Of a DNA stretch of 64,000 nucleotides, positions 33,190 to 45,547 are shown piece by piece; within the stretch, counting starts at the first letter, position 1; each line of letters opens with the position of its first letter. The stretch comes from Cytidiella melzeri (lineage: Eukaryota > Basidiomycota > Agaricomycetes > Polyporales > Irpicaceae). The notes below the pieces were generated by a model, which made no database searches, was not told the DNA's origin, and saw only the letters and a list, made by a program, of their open reading frames with translations. Both the position numbers and the translations under genes were made by a program. The stretch covers positions 32,759 to 96,758 of the forward strand of contig JABYQR010000166.1 of NCBI GenBank assembly GCA_022592445.1, given 5' to 3'.

Positions 33190-33437
33190 CGCGATTGTTA
33201 AACGTTTAGTAGTGGTGGTGGTGATGGTGGTTCAACTGCTGCAAACCAAACCAAGAATAAGGAAAGACGCCGTTCTGACTCTGGCGTCAGGCGTCATTCT
33301 GGCATACCTGTACTCGTCTCCCTCTCCCACTCTCACTTTCACTTCCAACTCTTCCAACAAAACCCACCACCACACACCACACAACACAGAACAACAGAAT
33401 AACAGAATAACAGAATAACGCAACACACAACAGAGAG
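33190..33437. promoter_or_regulatory. Bidirectional promoter, Asterix-like gene / MPC2
   Basis: 248 bp between two divergent start codons, both for organelle-membrane proteins. Contains CA-rich and ACAGAATA repeats next to MPC2 (about 33385-33425). No TATA box recognised. Confidence 0.5.
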
Positions 33438-34364
33438 ATGGCTTCAGCTGCAGCAGGCTCAAAGTTCCAGTCGTTCATGAACCACCCCGCCGGTAAGTTT
33501 CTCTCTTCTTCTTCTTTCTTCTTCGAACCAGGGCTTGCTGTGGACGAAACGACATCTATCATTTGGTGGAAGGAAGAGAGCACGAAAAAAGTCTGGCTGG
33601 AGGATGGTGCAAACTCGCGGAACAAAAGAGTCAACCCAGTCGCTTACACGCAACAAACACTGGCACCCCCCAACAACAACAACCTCACCTGCCTTGCCTT
33701 GCCACCTAAACACTCGAGTCCCACACAACATAAAACATAAAACACAACTCACACGTTTGGATCACACGAACAGGTCCCAAGACGGTCTTCTTCTGGGCAC
33801 CGATGATGAAATGGTGTCTAGTCGCCGCAGGCTTGAACGACCTCACAAGACCAGCAGACAAACTCAGCGTATCTCAAAACATCGGTAAAAAAAAAACCCC
33901 CGCCTGTTCCCTCTTCCAAGTTACTCATAGTCGCGTTTTTTCTCCCTTTAATCTCCTCGAATAGCTCTGGCTGCAACAGGCGCAATCTGGGTACGCTACT
34001 CGTTCGTCATCGTACCCGTAAACTACAGTCTCGCAGCCGTACGTTCCTTCCCCAATCCCCACGTCCCATCCCATCCGAATCCTGCGACTCCTGCGCTCTT
34101 GACTCTAACTCACGTTTTCCGTTTTTCCACCAACCAGGTCAACCTCTTCGTAGGCTCCACAGGAATAGGCCAATTGGCTAGGATCTGGCAGTACGTTTCC
34201 ACCAACCACACTCATATCCCCTGCCTAGTACACGCGTTGACAATGTCTTTTTGTTTTTGTTTTGTTTTGTTTTGTTCCTATTCAACAGCCACCAACGATC
34301 AGGTCAAGACCCTGTACGAGAATACTTCACAGCTCAGTCTGCACCTCCAGCCGTCAAGGCATGA
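33438..34364 (+). CDS. MPC2: Mitochondrial pyruvate carrier subunit 2
   Basis: Inner-membrane subunit that with MPC1 imports pyruvate into the matrix. Exons 33438-33492, 33774-33884, 33965-34038, 34138-34190 and 34289-34364 give 122 codons plus stop, the normal family size. Motifs: FWAPMMKWCLVAAGLNDLTR, RPADKLSVSQN, ATGAIWVRYSFVIVPVNYSL, and NLFVGSTGIGQLARIW. The first intron (281 bp) is long for this locus. No MPC1 gene in the window. Could be Mpc2 or Mpc3 in yeast terms; one gene usually serves in basidiomycetes. Confidence 0.92.
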
Positions 34365-34855
34365 GTTATAGACATAATTTTGATATCCTGTCAATTCCAA
34401 CTGCTTTCGACCGCATCCCCACCACAAACGAGCGAACGTGATTGAGAGTGACGCGTTTTTTCGCGAGAAAAAAAAAAGGTGACGCCGTATGATCATTCCG
34501 CTCGATTTGTGATTTGCGCGTAGAGGGGATCAAACGATGACAAGTGGCAAGTTGGCTTATTGCTACAGAAACAACAAAATTACATCGATATTGATACAAA
34601 AGATATGAAAGAAAGAGAAATGCTATTGATACAGCGAACGAGATCCGACGAAGCAAATGGATACGAGACCAAGAGATGAAATGAAGGAAGGACTGGCAGG
34701 TGCTGTAGGATTCAAACAAAGCCTCTTCGCCAACACCAGACAAACTCCCCTCATCCCGCCTTTTGGTCGTCTATCCATCTGCTGCATTGGACCTGGTTAA
34801 GACGGCAGGTAGATACTCTATAAATTATCACGCCTCCAAGACCTCTTTTACATCG
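34365..34855. other. Convergent 3' flanks of MPC2 and kinase A
   Basis: No gene seen in 491 bp. Short open frames only. Confidence 0.5.
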
Positions 34856-36953
34856 TCATTGGCGGGGACTATGGTCCAGGGACGTTCCAGTGAAAGCCTC
34901 GAGCAACCAGGTGGAAGGACAGCTGAACGTGAACGCGTCTGGATACTTCGCATCGAGTGCGCGCTGCTCCCGGACGTTCCTCCCGATAACGACTTGACCA
35001 TCCTTGAAGTTACGCGAGCAATAAGACCACCCGCTGTCACGACCAGCGTGGTACGTCTCAAAGTTGATGCTCGTCCTCGGTCGGTACGTGATCCTCGGTG
35101 GCGATGCTATAGGACCTTTGAGAATACAAAAGTGAGTGGTTAATACGTCTAGAGGGCGATAAAAACATACCTGGGTATTCTCCTTTTTCCAAGAGGGCGA
35201 AATCGATGTCGTTGAAGTAGGGATGCCTCTTGATCTCCTCCGGAGTGATACGCACTATAGAATAAGCGCGGAGCATCTAGACATCTACTGTCAGTACTCG
35301 TTGACTCATACATCACACCAAAGTTTCAAACGTACCCGTCGGATAAGATCGCCCAGACAAAAGTCGATGGCCTCAACCGCGTCAAAGTCAAACTTGGCCT
35401 CGAGAATGCGCTCTTGCATCTCCTCCCTCGTAGCTGACTCGAAATACGGCGCTCGGCAACCCATGACGATCTCGTATAAAATCACCCCGAGAGCCCAGAC
35501 GTCTACGAGGCAGTCGTATGGTACGTCCCTGTCGGATAGCCTCACGACAAGCTCCGGTGCCTCGTAAACTTCTGTGCCGCCCGATGACTCCGTGAGCTTG
35601 ACCTTGGAGAGCTCAGTACCAGGTGGGCATGTATAAGCCAATCCAAAGTCGGCAAGCGCGATGTGCCCGTCTGCGTCGATCAAAATGTTGGCTGGCTTGA
35701 GATCACGATGCATGATGCCCAACTCATGTAGGTTGCAGAGGGCAAGAACCTGACATAGCCAACACCGTGAATACGTGCGGTGAAACCATGAATGACAACG
35801 TACCAGTTCAGCGGCAAGTAACTTGAATGATGAAGGACAGCGACTAAGCTGCCGTGTTTCCATTATCGTGCAGAGATCACCGTTGTATATTGGCTTGAAA
35901 TAGAACCGAAGCATAAGCGGTCTGTTCATTTAATGACGAACATAGACTCACCATCGCAAAATAGACGTTACGGTTATCATCCCATGAGGACAACATTTTC
36001 GTCAAGAGTCGTTTGCCAGAGCATGTAATCCGCTGCAAGACACGAGCTTCTTGGAGGATGAGTTCTCTGCCGTTCGACCTCTGATATACCCTGTCCTTGT
36101 GAATGACCTTGATCGCGGTGTCGGCATGGATGTTCTTGTTGTCGTACTGCAATATCGCCGCCATAACACGTCCAAATCCACCTGATCCTATCCTTCCAAG
36201 TATCTTGAACCTCTCTACGCCATCGGTGATCGTATGTGGCTCGAACTCGTCCTCGCGTCCTGCGTTACCGGGACAAGGCAGTTCGACTGCGCCACGCGAC
36301 GGGTATCGGGAGCCGACGCCATCCTCAGTGGCTGCGACCGAGATGGCTGATAGTGGAGAAGATCTGTCCTGCTGGGCCAAGTCGCGCGGTACTGAGAGAC
36401 TTGGCGATTGAGTAGACCGGATGGGTGACGTAGGATTGAGGAACAAGTTCGGGAGGGACGGAAATGCGAGAGCGGCACGCAAAGCTTCTTCCACAGTGAT
36501 AGAATCCAACTGGTCGCATGCCGATGGACTGAAGCCAGCGTAAGCAAAGGGTGGCGGTCTCAAATTGGCTGTGAAAACGCTAGCGTCTGAGAATGTGTAA
36601 TCGGAGTTGGAGATGTCGAGGGGATTTTGGACGTCGCGATTGCTGGCATGGTGAGGGACACATTCAACGAGGTGCGCAGACTGTGCAGAGAGAGGTGGGA
36701 GGACGCTGGAAGGACAGCGAACCTGGTACAGGTGGGCGCCAAGCCCTAGAGTAGCGGTAAGAGCCATGCCGGAGACGTTCTCACTGGGCAAACACCCGTA
36801 GAGAATGTCGGAAAGTGTGCCATCGAGGTGTGGGTTGCAAAGTATGAGCTGTTCTATGGGCTCGAATGCGGCGAGTGGTTGCGAGGGTGGCGCGGTCTTC
36901 GCAGTGAAGGTCGACCACGCAGCGCGAGCACGACCGAGAAGAGCAGACCACAT
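34856..36953 (-). CDS. Ser/Thr protein kinase A (local kinase family)
   Basis: Exons 36953-35952, 35893-35804, 35749-35336, 35276-35171 and 35115-34856 sum to 623 codons plus stop. About 250 residues of low-complexity N-terminus precede the kinase domain: G-loop [13 protein letters not shown], Lys in [34 protein letters not shown], and [11 protein letters not shown]. All catalytic residues are present. The C-tail (about 85 aa) is Arg/Ser-rich without a known domain. Shares exon plan (small 84-90 bp exon, then a 405-414 bp exon, then a 94-109 bp exon) with three other kinases in this window. Substrate and pathway unknown. Confidence 0.88.
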
Positions 36954-37525
36954 CGTTCTGAGCGATATTCAAGACAGGGAACGAGAGGGCGAAAAATGAA
37001 GGTGTTCACAGAGAGAGCACAGGTCGACGTACGCAGGATCCCTTATATGTGGCACCAGCCTTCCGACGCCACACTGCGCATTTGCTCGTGCGAGCTGAAG
37101 GCCATAGTCAAGGGGCTGTCGACATGGTCCTCGTGTTCGATGGCCAAAGACCGAAGTACGGGTGGCCATGGTGTGTGATTGGTGCGTGGGCCTTCCGCAA
37201 TTGAAATGGCCCATGGCCAGTGACCAGTGGCAGTGGACAAACACGAGCGAGAATGGCTGCCCTTATGTTCGAGACAATGAAAGTCCACAACGAGGTTCGC
37301 AGGCCGACGAAGTGGCGGTCAAGTGGTGGTCGATACATTCGAAGGTCGACAGTGTGACAGAACACGCCATGTCACGAATATCGACGCGTCGAGTCACACA
37401 TTTTGTCCACAGCGTCACGTCACACATTTATATTGTCGCATCCAAGAAACTACGTATACTGTCCACGTAATTGAGATCGTACTGTCCAAGTGTCCATATC
37501 GGTCATTAAAGTATCATCGCACTCG
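36954..37525. other. Intergenic between kinases A and B, no gene seen
   Basis: 572 bp holding the kinase A promoter and the kinase B 3' flank. Short open frames on both strands, none with a domain. Confidence 0.5.
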
Positions 37526-39941
37526 TTACTTCCCCTCTCCTAGCCCATCGCCGGGCTGAAACGCGTAAAGGTCATGTCCGTTCTTCACCTCCTCCACAAT
37601 CGCCTTGTGCGACCTCAAGTCTATCCACGGATTGCCATCATAGTCCACACTGCTGTACATCTTGACCAGTGTTGCTGGCATGGGCGTGTACGTGCCTAGG
37701 ATAAAGTAATCGTCTGTAGGAACAGTAGTCAATACCCATCAATGTCAAGAGCATGGAGGCAAGGAGACATACTTCGTCGCGCTTTGAGCTTGCGTAGACC
37801 TTCCGTGACATATGGGTGGTTGAGCAGCTCTGCCGCAGAAGCTCGCGCGTTCGCATCAGCGAGCATCTATACCAAAGATTGAGATCGTCTCCCCAAAACC
37901 GAATCAAAGGGTGTGTACACACCTGGCATAGCAAGTCGTACAAACCAAGATCCGCTCGTTTCAGCGCTCGCATCTCGGGTAGATCTCGCGGATGTACAGC
38001 CCGAATAGCCTGCTTGATCTTCTCCTCGCTCTCTTCTTGCTTCCAAAACACTCCCTCGTTCTTCTTTTGCCAGTACATCTCGAGAAGTACGATGCCAAGG
38101 CTCCAGACATCTGCCACCTGATTTTCACTTCGCAGGTATTGTTCGTCGATCAACTCTGGAGCTTGATATCCAGAAGCACCGGCTATGTACGAGACAGTGA
38201 ATCGTGGCATTGGCGTACGCACGGAACGTCCAAAGTCAGCGAAGAACAAGTCTCCGTGCCGGTCAACGAGAATGTTACGTGGACATATGTTCCCATGGTA
38301 GACGCCAGCAGCGTGTAGCCTCGCTAGGTTTTGAACCTACAAGATTCCACGGTAAGCGTACTGACCTGAATAAGCGGGAAAGAGGTTACCAACCAGCTGC
38401 GCTGCGTGCATAGAAAACGTAAGATGCTGTGGGATACACTCTGGCATGTATGTAGCCAAATTCACGGAGCAATAATCCTAAAGACAAAATTAAAGCCAAA
38501 AGTTGGACGAGGTTCGTTGCGAAGCTTACCATGACGAGATACACAGTGCTATAATCCGACCAAGACGCCCGCAGCCTCACCACTCCAGGCACATCCTCCT
38601 CCGTCAAACTCTGCATCATTCTCTTCTCCTGCAGGAGCATGGACTTCCCATCATCCGTTGCATACGCTATGCTCTTGTAAATGCACTTGATCGCGACTAC
38701 ACAGTCACTTGCTGGACCGAGAGCCATAACCACCATGGACTGCTCCCCCGTATGGATTAAGCCAAGCACCTCGTACACATCCTCGCCGTTCTTGATGCGC
38801 ATCTTGGTTTCCTCTGGGAGACGAGAGTGAAAAACCTCTAAGCATCCGTCTTGTTCAACACCCAGAACAGGTGAAGGCTCGGAGTACGATAAGGAAGGCC
38901 AAGTGATGGAGCGATCTGGTGATGGGCTCGCATCCGGCCACCTCGTCGCGAAAGCAGTTTTCTGTGCGGGCCGTGGGACTTCTTTCTCGTATGAGAGTTC
39001 GTAATGCTCGCAGGTGCAATTGGCATAGAACTTGGCATTCTGAGAGAGGGCGCACGGGTCAAGTGTCACGGTCTGGTTCGCATGACCATGTACTAGCTGA
39101 ACGGGGCTAAAATGAGCGGTAAACGGAGGTCGAGTCGGAGATGGCGCAGATCGCGAGTTCATCGGGGAGTCATCTACTATCCGTGAAAGACTTGGCGGGA
39201 TAATCTCCTCATACTGGTGAATGCAAGTAGGACACCTTGCTTTGAAAGCCATTGGAGTGTGCGAGTGCACAACATTGCTAGTCGGCTCGTCAGCTCGAAC
39301 AGGGATTTGCTCAGCGTTGTCTAGAAGGGTCGGCCCCGAGGTTGTCGTGAACGGCACAGGCGGTGAGTAGTGTAGGTCCTGCGTGGTGCTCTTCAAGCTG
39401 TTCACGCGTGCTGTGCTTTCATGGGGAGCTGGGCATAAAAGATAGCTATCGTCTGCAACTGCTTCTGATCGAGCGCTGTCAGAAGCGCGGCGCGTCCCGC
39501 TAGCGGCTGGTGCTGTGGTCTGAGCTGGAAAAGAAATGGTTTCCACCGAAGCTGCTGGTCCACATCCCACCGCATCGCGAGCCTCTATGATCACCGGGAG
39601 GTCCTTCACGGCGGAATCCGTTGCCTGGATTGCTGCGTGCTTAAATGTCCTTCCTAAATCCTGTTGACAAACGGAAGTCTGACAAGATCCCAATCCCACA
39701 GTCAATCTTCGTGTTTATTTCTATATCTGATAAGACGTACTGGACATTGAGAAGGCGCAGTCACCACAACCTTTGACGGCGGTTCAAGTGATCCTCGAAC
39801 TCCTTGTGTTCGGGGAGCATATTGTACGTAGGAGGGTATATCTTGCAGAGAAGGCACACGCGAAGGTGCATCTGCAATAACAGCAGGAGAAGCAGTTGCC
39901 TGCTTGCGTGAGAATAAACGACGAAGAGCCCTGAATTTCAT
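37526..39941 (-). CDS. Kinase-like protein B, probable pseudokinase
   Basis: Six exons: 39941-39741, 39678-38530, 38477-38394, 38336-37923, 37866-37773, 37713-37526; 709 codons plus stop. A Ser/Pro/Thr-rich N-terminal half is followed by a kinase fold. The ATP-anchoring Lys is kept (VVAIKCIYKS), and FADFGRS and YQAPELI are kept, but the Gly-rich loop is degenerate (LIHTGEQSMVV) and the catalytic HRDxKxxN reads HGNICPRN, so catalytic Asp and Lys are replaced. Exon plan matches kinases A, C and D. Frame and splice sites are clean, which argues for a maintained scaffold or regulator rather than a dying gene. Confidence 0.82.
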
Positions 39942-40906
39942 GACGGCTAAGCAGAGGAGCGAGTGACTGACAAACGCACGACGTCAAGCAGCCTTGTTTT
40001 ATAGTAGCTGGGGGTACAAGCTATTTGCGGCCTGACATGTGCGTTAGATGTGGCGAGTGTGGCGAGAGTAGAGAGTACAAAATGGGCGGCCTGTACTCAC
40101 AATCATGACAATCCACGGCTATGGTTGAGTGACACTGGGCGCACATGGCACAAAGGTATGTTGGATTAGAAACCCAAGGAAGACAGACCAGAGTTGCAGC
40201 GAGAGCTGAAGTGAGCGGTGTTGGCAACGAATGGCTTGTCCTACCCGGCTGCTATACGTTCGGTTGCAGTTGAATGAATTGCCTTCAAGATCATGATGCT
40301 GTGTGTGCATAAATGAGCCTCCACAAAATACGGATAAATGTGGCGCAATCTACTAACCTAACCACAGCTGGAATGTAGCATGATACCGATGCATCGTCAT
40401 GGTATGAGAACTTGTTGTGTAGTGGATACGCCACATCGTGAGTTTGTTCAGCCTCACGAGCAGAGTCGTCAGGAAGCACAACAGAACGAGGACTTGTTTT
40501 TTCTTTCTCGTGATAGCGTCCCTGCTGACATTCATATGTAGAGAGCGTTCAAGGTGAGCTGAAAGGCCAGTCCGAGCCAAAAACGCGGGAGTGTTGCAGG
40601 GACGCTCTTTCCAACAAGCAGTGCAACGCCTCCAAGTCGTGGCGCAGATATACAACGCTCTTGGTATTGCGTCTGGACGTGGAGGTCCTTTTCATACGAA
40701 GAAATCCTAAGGTTAGTAGTAGCACTGATGGCAGTGAACCTCAACTTGTTCAAAGCAGCTGCAGCGTGGGAACAGTGCAAACAGAACCACACAAACACCG
40801 TACCAAGTTCGACTTCAACCTGAAGTTCAACCTTCAGGTCACTTTCGTCCCGACAGCTACTTCTTCTACTTTAGCATCCTATATTTCTACTTTCATTCTA
40901 ACTGTT
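39942..40906. promoter_or_regulatory. Divergent upstream region, kinase B / secreted protein
   Basis: 965 bp between two divergent genes. Open frames here are short and lack domains. Presumably both promoters. Confidence 0.4.
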
Positions 40907-41675
40907 ATGCGTCTCACTACTATCCTGCTTTTCGCCTTTTTATCAGTGCCGGCCACTGTCTCAGCTTGCGAAGGCGACTGCATCGTCGGCATCACCAACG
41001 CGTTTCTAGGCAACTACAGCGAGCCTGTCGAACGAGTCATGATGACAGTAGTGCGTATCACGATGAAATACTGCTTTATCTCTACTGAACGCGTCGCAGG
41101 CTAGCCAAATCTCCCAGTTTGTCCCCGGTAGTCCGACACCACAAGCCGCCCTGCACTACCTCGATTCCATTACCAACGCCTACAGCAACAGCTCCTACGA
41201 TGGTATGGAAACCGCAATATTTCCCAGCTACTTCCACGGCAAATGTCTTGACGAGAACGGCGTTGAACCTGATGGCTGCCCGAATCCTGACTGTCCCTTG
41301 GTCTGTGGCACCCCCGGTTCCCTCGTCCATTTTTACGGCAAGCTGCGATACATCGCGTTCAATCAGACGAAGCACCTCCTCAAGGACTTGTCGACCCCCG
41401 GGTCAGATACGTACGACCAAGTCGAGCGTGCGGTGCTCCGTCAGGCGAATGAGAAGACAAGGAGAAGCAACAGCATACGGCTGTACGCTCGCACTTCCCT
41501 CCCCCTCAAGACAAAACGCGAGGAAGATGTCAAGACCAAGCTTAAGGAGACGTTGGCGAAAGTTCCTATGTGGCTCGAGCAGATCTGTGGAGGCTCTGGG
41601 AACGGCGATATCAACGGCTTGCCGAACTGTAACTGGGAAGCGGCGATGAAGAACTACATCTTGACGTTCCCGTGA
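40907..41675 (+). CDS. Small secreted Cys-containing protein, function unknown
   Basis: Exons 40907-41047 and 41100-41675 (52 bp intron) give 238 codons plus stop. A clear signal peptide (MRLTTILLFAFLSVPATVSA) precedes CEGDC. Further cysteines occur in GKCLDENG, DGCPNPDCPLVCG, QICGG and PNCNW; sequons at NYS, NSS and NQT suggest glycosylation. No catalytic motif recognised. ATG 40907 was preferred over reading further upstream because it opens directly on the signal peptide. Could be a cell-surface or effector-like protein; family not recognised. Confidence 0.75.
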
Positions 41676-42290
41676 AAACTGAAAATGCCCCTCGTTGCCT
41701 CCAACTTGTTTGTTGTACTATCCGCACACCATTATCCGTCGTCTCTCACATCCTATCGTCTTGTTCTCACATCCTATCCCGCTGTCTTGATACGCCATGT
41801 TTAGGTAACTATAATATCATAGACGAGAACGTCCTAGTCGACGCGCAGGTCATTACGACAGTGAGATGCTGCACATCGGTCCAGTTGCATTGTGCTGCCA
41901 GCTGCACACGCTTATCGCCAAAATATCAAGGCATACGTGTGAGTATAGGAACGTGTCTATGTGTACAATGGGCGACTAGCAAATATATATCGATGGTGGA
42001 TGCAATGAGTGACGGCGGTGCTGCTGTTTACTGGATCAAGATGGGTGAGAGGAACGTCAAGAAATGGGGTGGTATGGCAACGCCCAAGGTCGTAGTACGG
42101 CAGAGATCGTGAACGTTGTATTCATGGGTGTCGTAAATGCGAGGATTAAATGTATGACCAGAAAGTCACTACTGGGGAGTGATGAGGAGAGGGTGATGCA
42201 AAAGCGCGCAAAGCGAACAGGGAAGAGTAACAAGATTGAAGGATCCTGTCTGGAACAGGAACGCTCGCGCACAGGAATGGGGAATCCCGC
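41676..42290. other. Convergent 3' flanks, no gene seen
   Basis: 615 bp between the secreted protein and the minus-strand gene at 42291. Only short open frames. Confidence 0.5.
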
Positions 42291-43358
42291 TTACTTTCGC
42301 CCTCGAAGCGTGGTGACCTTGACCACGCTTGACAATGGCGATCGTCCAGGACGTTGGCGAACGCAGTTGCCACTACGTGAGCGACTACGCGTCGAAGAGC
42401 GATCGCGGTGACGAAGCATTAGTGAGGCCACCAGCTGCGACAGCGCCAAAACTTTTGCGCCATCGCTGTCCACGGGGTTCTGCGGTGCTGGAGAGGCCGA
42501 TGGGGCAACAATCCTCTCGAGGGCCTCAAATGTATGGTCTACGTTCATTGCACAGTCGTCAAGGTTCCCCAGCGCGATGGGCTCGGTTTGAAAGACGTGA
42601 TCCACACGTTCCGGGCTGAGGTCGTACATCTCTGCACTCTCACTGCGAAGGCGGAAAGGAATGGGGGCGAGACCTCTGTCCATGAGATTCTTCCACAGCC
42701 GTTCAACCAGTATCTGATCCTGCCTGTGCAGCATGGACGAATGGGAGTCATAATCCGCGGCATGAGCACTGTCCAACGACAAGCTCGACGCGAACTGGAC
42801 GTTGCGGAGGTGAGCGAGTATGCTCCTATGAAGCGTGGCCGTGAACTGCAAGTCGGCGCTGTGCTTCGAGGAGCTCCTGCTTCTCTTTGTGCGTTTCGGG
42901 TTTTTGACGGATTGTGTGGGTACCTTGACCCTCTTCACCGCCATCTTTCGTTTCCTCGGTGGAGTAAGCGCAGAGGTGCCATAGTCATGGGCGTTCATGG
43001 ACAAGCAGAATGGATCTGCCAGAGAATGGCCATGTAAAGCTCGATGGACGAAAGACAAGGGTAGATGTCTGCCCGTGTTACTGGTCTCTGGGACCGACGA
43101 GGGCGAGTCGACGACAAGCCAGGTGTCGAAACCATCTAAGCTTTGTGCTGTGTGACTGGAACTGATGCGTGCGCATTGTATAGGTTGTGACGGGAATGGG
43201 ATACAGCTGTGCGGGTCAGGCGACGGTATCGAGGCTAGCTCGCGCTGGGCATTGGCGTTTGAAAGCGAGACTTGCACCGTCGGGGCCGCTTTGTTAGATG
43301 TGCCCAGAGGGAGTTTGGGGAGTCTGAGAATGTTGGTAGTTATAGATAGCGGAGACAT
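42291..43358 (-). CDS. Hypothetical basic, probably nuclear protein
   Basis: Single open frame of 355 codons from ATG 43358; the frame extends upstream only to a non-ATG codon. Not recognised. Visible features: a strongly basic stretch (PPRKRKMAVKRVKVP, then KNPKRTKRSRSSSK) that looks like a nuclear localisation signal; a helical block (ILVERLWKNLMDRGLAPIPF); and an Arg/Ser-rich tail. No introns were needed, unusual for this window, so it could be a wrong or incomplete model. Confidence 0.5.
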   Translation of the reverse strand: MSPLSITTNILRLPKLPLGTSNKAAPTVQVSLSNANAQRELASIPSPDPHSCIPFPSQPIQCARISSSHTAQSLDGFDTWLVVDSPSSVPETSNTGRHLPLSFVHRALHGHSLADPFCLSMNAHDYGTSALTPPRKRKMAVKRVKVPTQSVKNPKRTKRSRSSSKHSADLQFTATLHRSILAHLRNVQFASSLSLDSAHAADYDSHSSMLHRQDQILVERLWKNLMDRGLAPIPFRLRSESAEMYDLSPERVDHVFQTEPIALGNLDDCAMNVDHTFEALERIVAPSASPAPQNPVDSDGAKVLALSQLVASLMLRHRDRSSTRSRSRSGNCVRQRPGRSPLSSVVKVTTLRGRK

Positions 43359-43653
43359 TGTGTGTTTCAGCGTCCGGCGCGAAAGCAAACTCGAGCCCGA
43401 GAAGAAATTGGAACGTTACGGTCGTCGTTGGACGAGTCCTTGTCGCGGTTGAGCACAACACGTCGCGCCCTTTTCCCCTTCTGGTCCCGTGACCGCGCCC
43501 CAGTATTTGTTCGTGTTTATACACTCCAGTAGATCAGTTCAAGTAATTACTTAGTTACTGTAAATCGTTAGTATTATAGTAAGGGCAGCATGTAAGTAAT
43601 GGGTATAGTAATGATGGTACAAACAGAGAGCAAGCATGTAAGATAGGTGAAAT

Positions 43654-45146
43654 TCAAGCCGCGTGGTCTGTGCCCTCGGCATGGGACGACTGGGACGACT
43701 GAGCAGACATGTGCTGAAGGGAAGTCTGCTCTCCGTGCTGGTGCGGCTGCAGCTCATCCTGCTTCACACCACGTTTCTGCAATGCATATGCCCTAGTCGC
43801 CTCTCGACTCTGAGCAAGACGCGGGTCGTTATAGTCCCAAGCATGAATGACAAACCCAGGGAAGTTGTACTCCAGGAGCTGCTTCAGCGTCGGCAGCAGC
43901 ATCGGATCGGGCGAATATGTCCCCGAGTTGTTGTCAATGACAAGCTCCCAACGAACTTGGTCGTCGGGGGTTTGATCGTCAAAGTGGTCCCAGCCGCCCT
44001 CTGGTCTGGGATGGAACTCGCCGGAGTACCGGACGGCCTGAGCGCAGTTGGAATGCAGTGCGTGCTTTGACGCAAAATCGACGAAGAACGCTGCACCCGT
44101 CTCAGAGAAGCGGAATGAATCGTCATCCATGGAGATGATGTAGGTGTAGACGGCTGGTTTGACGCGATGATGTGACAGCGAGTTGGCTGAATTGCCACCA
44201 TGTAGCAGGTCAAGAACATCCTTCGGCTCCTTGATGACGCCAAAGCCGTTCGATGTGCTACGGGCGTACAACATACGGTGCCCGGCCTGGATTGTGGATC
44301 GCACGGCAATCGAAGCAGGACCCTGGAAGATGGTCTGTGCGGCTTTATAATTCTTATTCCAATGCTGCGCGGATTCGTCGTCAAAAAAGAGGCGGACGCC
44401 ACGAAGATACATCTTCCAGGTGGAGTAGAGGCGGGCATCGTCGAGATTGGTGAGACGTCCGACTGTGGGCGAAAAATGGCGGGAGAAGCGGATTGGCCCG
44501 TCAAAAATGTACGGTCGTTTCTCGGGCTTCTTGTCAGTGGACGGCGTTGACTCTATCTGTGGTGATCATTGACGTGAGTGTACGTGAGGAGGTCCTGAGG
44601 TAGGCAATACCTTCAACCACAGTGTTCCTCTGTGTCGCCTTATGGTAGGACCCTCGATGCTAAGTTCCTTTGCACCAGCTTCGAGCGTTGTATCTACACT
44701 GCCTATGTAATCGTCGGTAACGGTCCCGTCATCCTTGTCCATGACCTGGATGTGTAAGCTTGCGATAGATGGGACATTCTTGACATTCCAGTATTCGTTC
44801 CACACGGGCGTGAGGGTGTTGACCTGGACGGTAGATCTGCAAGTGAAAGACATTGAATGTTACGCAGCGAATATGAAAGGAAGCACTAGACTTACATGAA
44901 TGTGACAGTGTTGTCTATCTTGGCAACAAGATACGGGTCGGCTGTGCCGACGACGTCCATCTTGGGGATTCCATTCGCACCAATAAAATGGATCGCCACA
45001 TCGACATACTTTGTCTCTAGACCGTGCTGCTGGGCCCAACCATGCGCGCGATCTTGGGCTTCAGTCTTCGCGGTGTCCATCGACCGTCGGACTGCATTCA
45101 CCAGATGAGACATTTGGGAATGAACTATGTTTCGTCGGCCAGGCAT
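43654..45146 (-). CDS. C2-domain protein, fungal type
   Basis: Exons 45146-44896, 44836-44611 and 44556-43654 give 459 codons plus stop. An N-terminal C2 domain (GANGIPKMDVVGTADPYLVA, TLTPVWNEYWNV, and VMDKDDGTVTDDYIG, with the Asp residues expected for calcium and lipid binding) is followed by a fungal-specific region (STWKMYLRGVRLFFDDE; PASIAVRSTIQAGHRMLYAR) and a Gln/Ser-rich tail. No transmembrane segment, so probably a peripheral membrane protein. Start set at ATG 45146; the longer frame begins with TTG. Confidence 0.78.
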
Positions 45147-45547
45147 AGTGAGCAAGGTGTGTGGAAGAATGAAGAATGAGAGGAAGCGGCTGAGGCTATC
45201 CTTACATACCGTGGGCAGTGTAATAATAGAAGGCGGTAATAGGTACTAGTGGGCGCAGCGGAAGCGCTGCCACAGGCCTTGAACAACCCGGCGCTGTGGA
45301 GCGTCATCGGAGAAAAACGCCCTGTAGCGGAGATCAATGCCGCCATCTACTATATATGGCATTTGTCGGGGCGCGTTGAAGTATTTGAATGTGTGCGAAC
45401 ATACTTTAGTCCGCCTTAGGAGACGCGATGGACAATTTAAGCGAGTCAGAATGGAACGAGGTGCGACTCTGCTTGTCGTCCACCACCATCTTGCTCACAG
45501 TCCTGCAGTGATCAGCTGCACCATCGTTGACTTCGTCCACGACCGTC
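45147..45547. promoter_or_regulatory. Bidirectional promoter, C2 protein / MFS transporter
   Basis: 401 bp between divergent ATGs. No gene fits; no specific site recognised. Confidence 0.45.
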
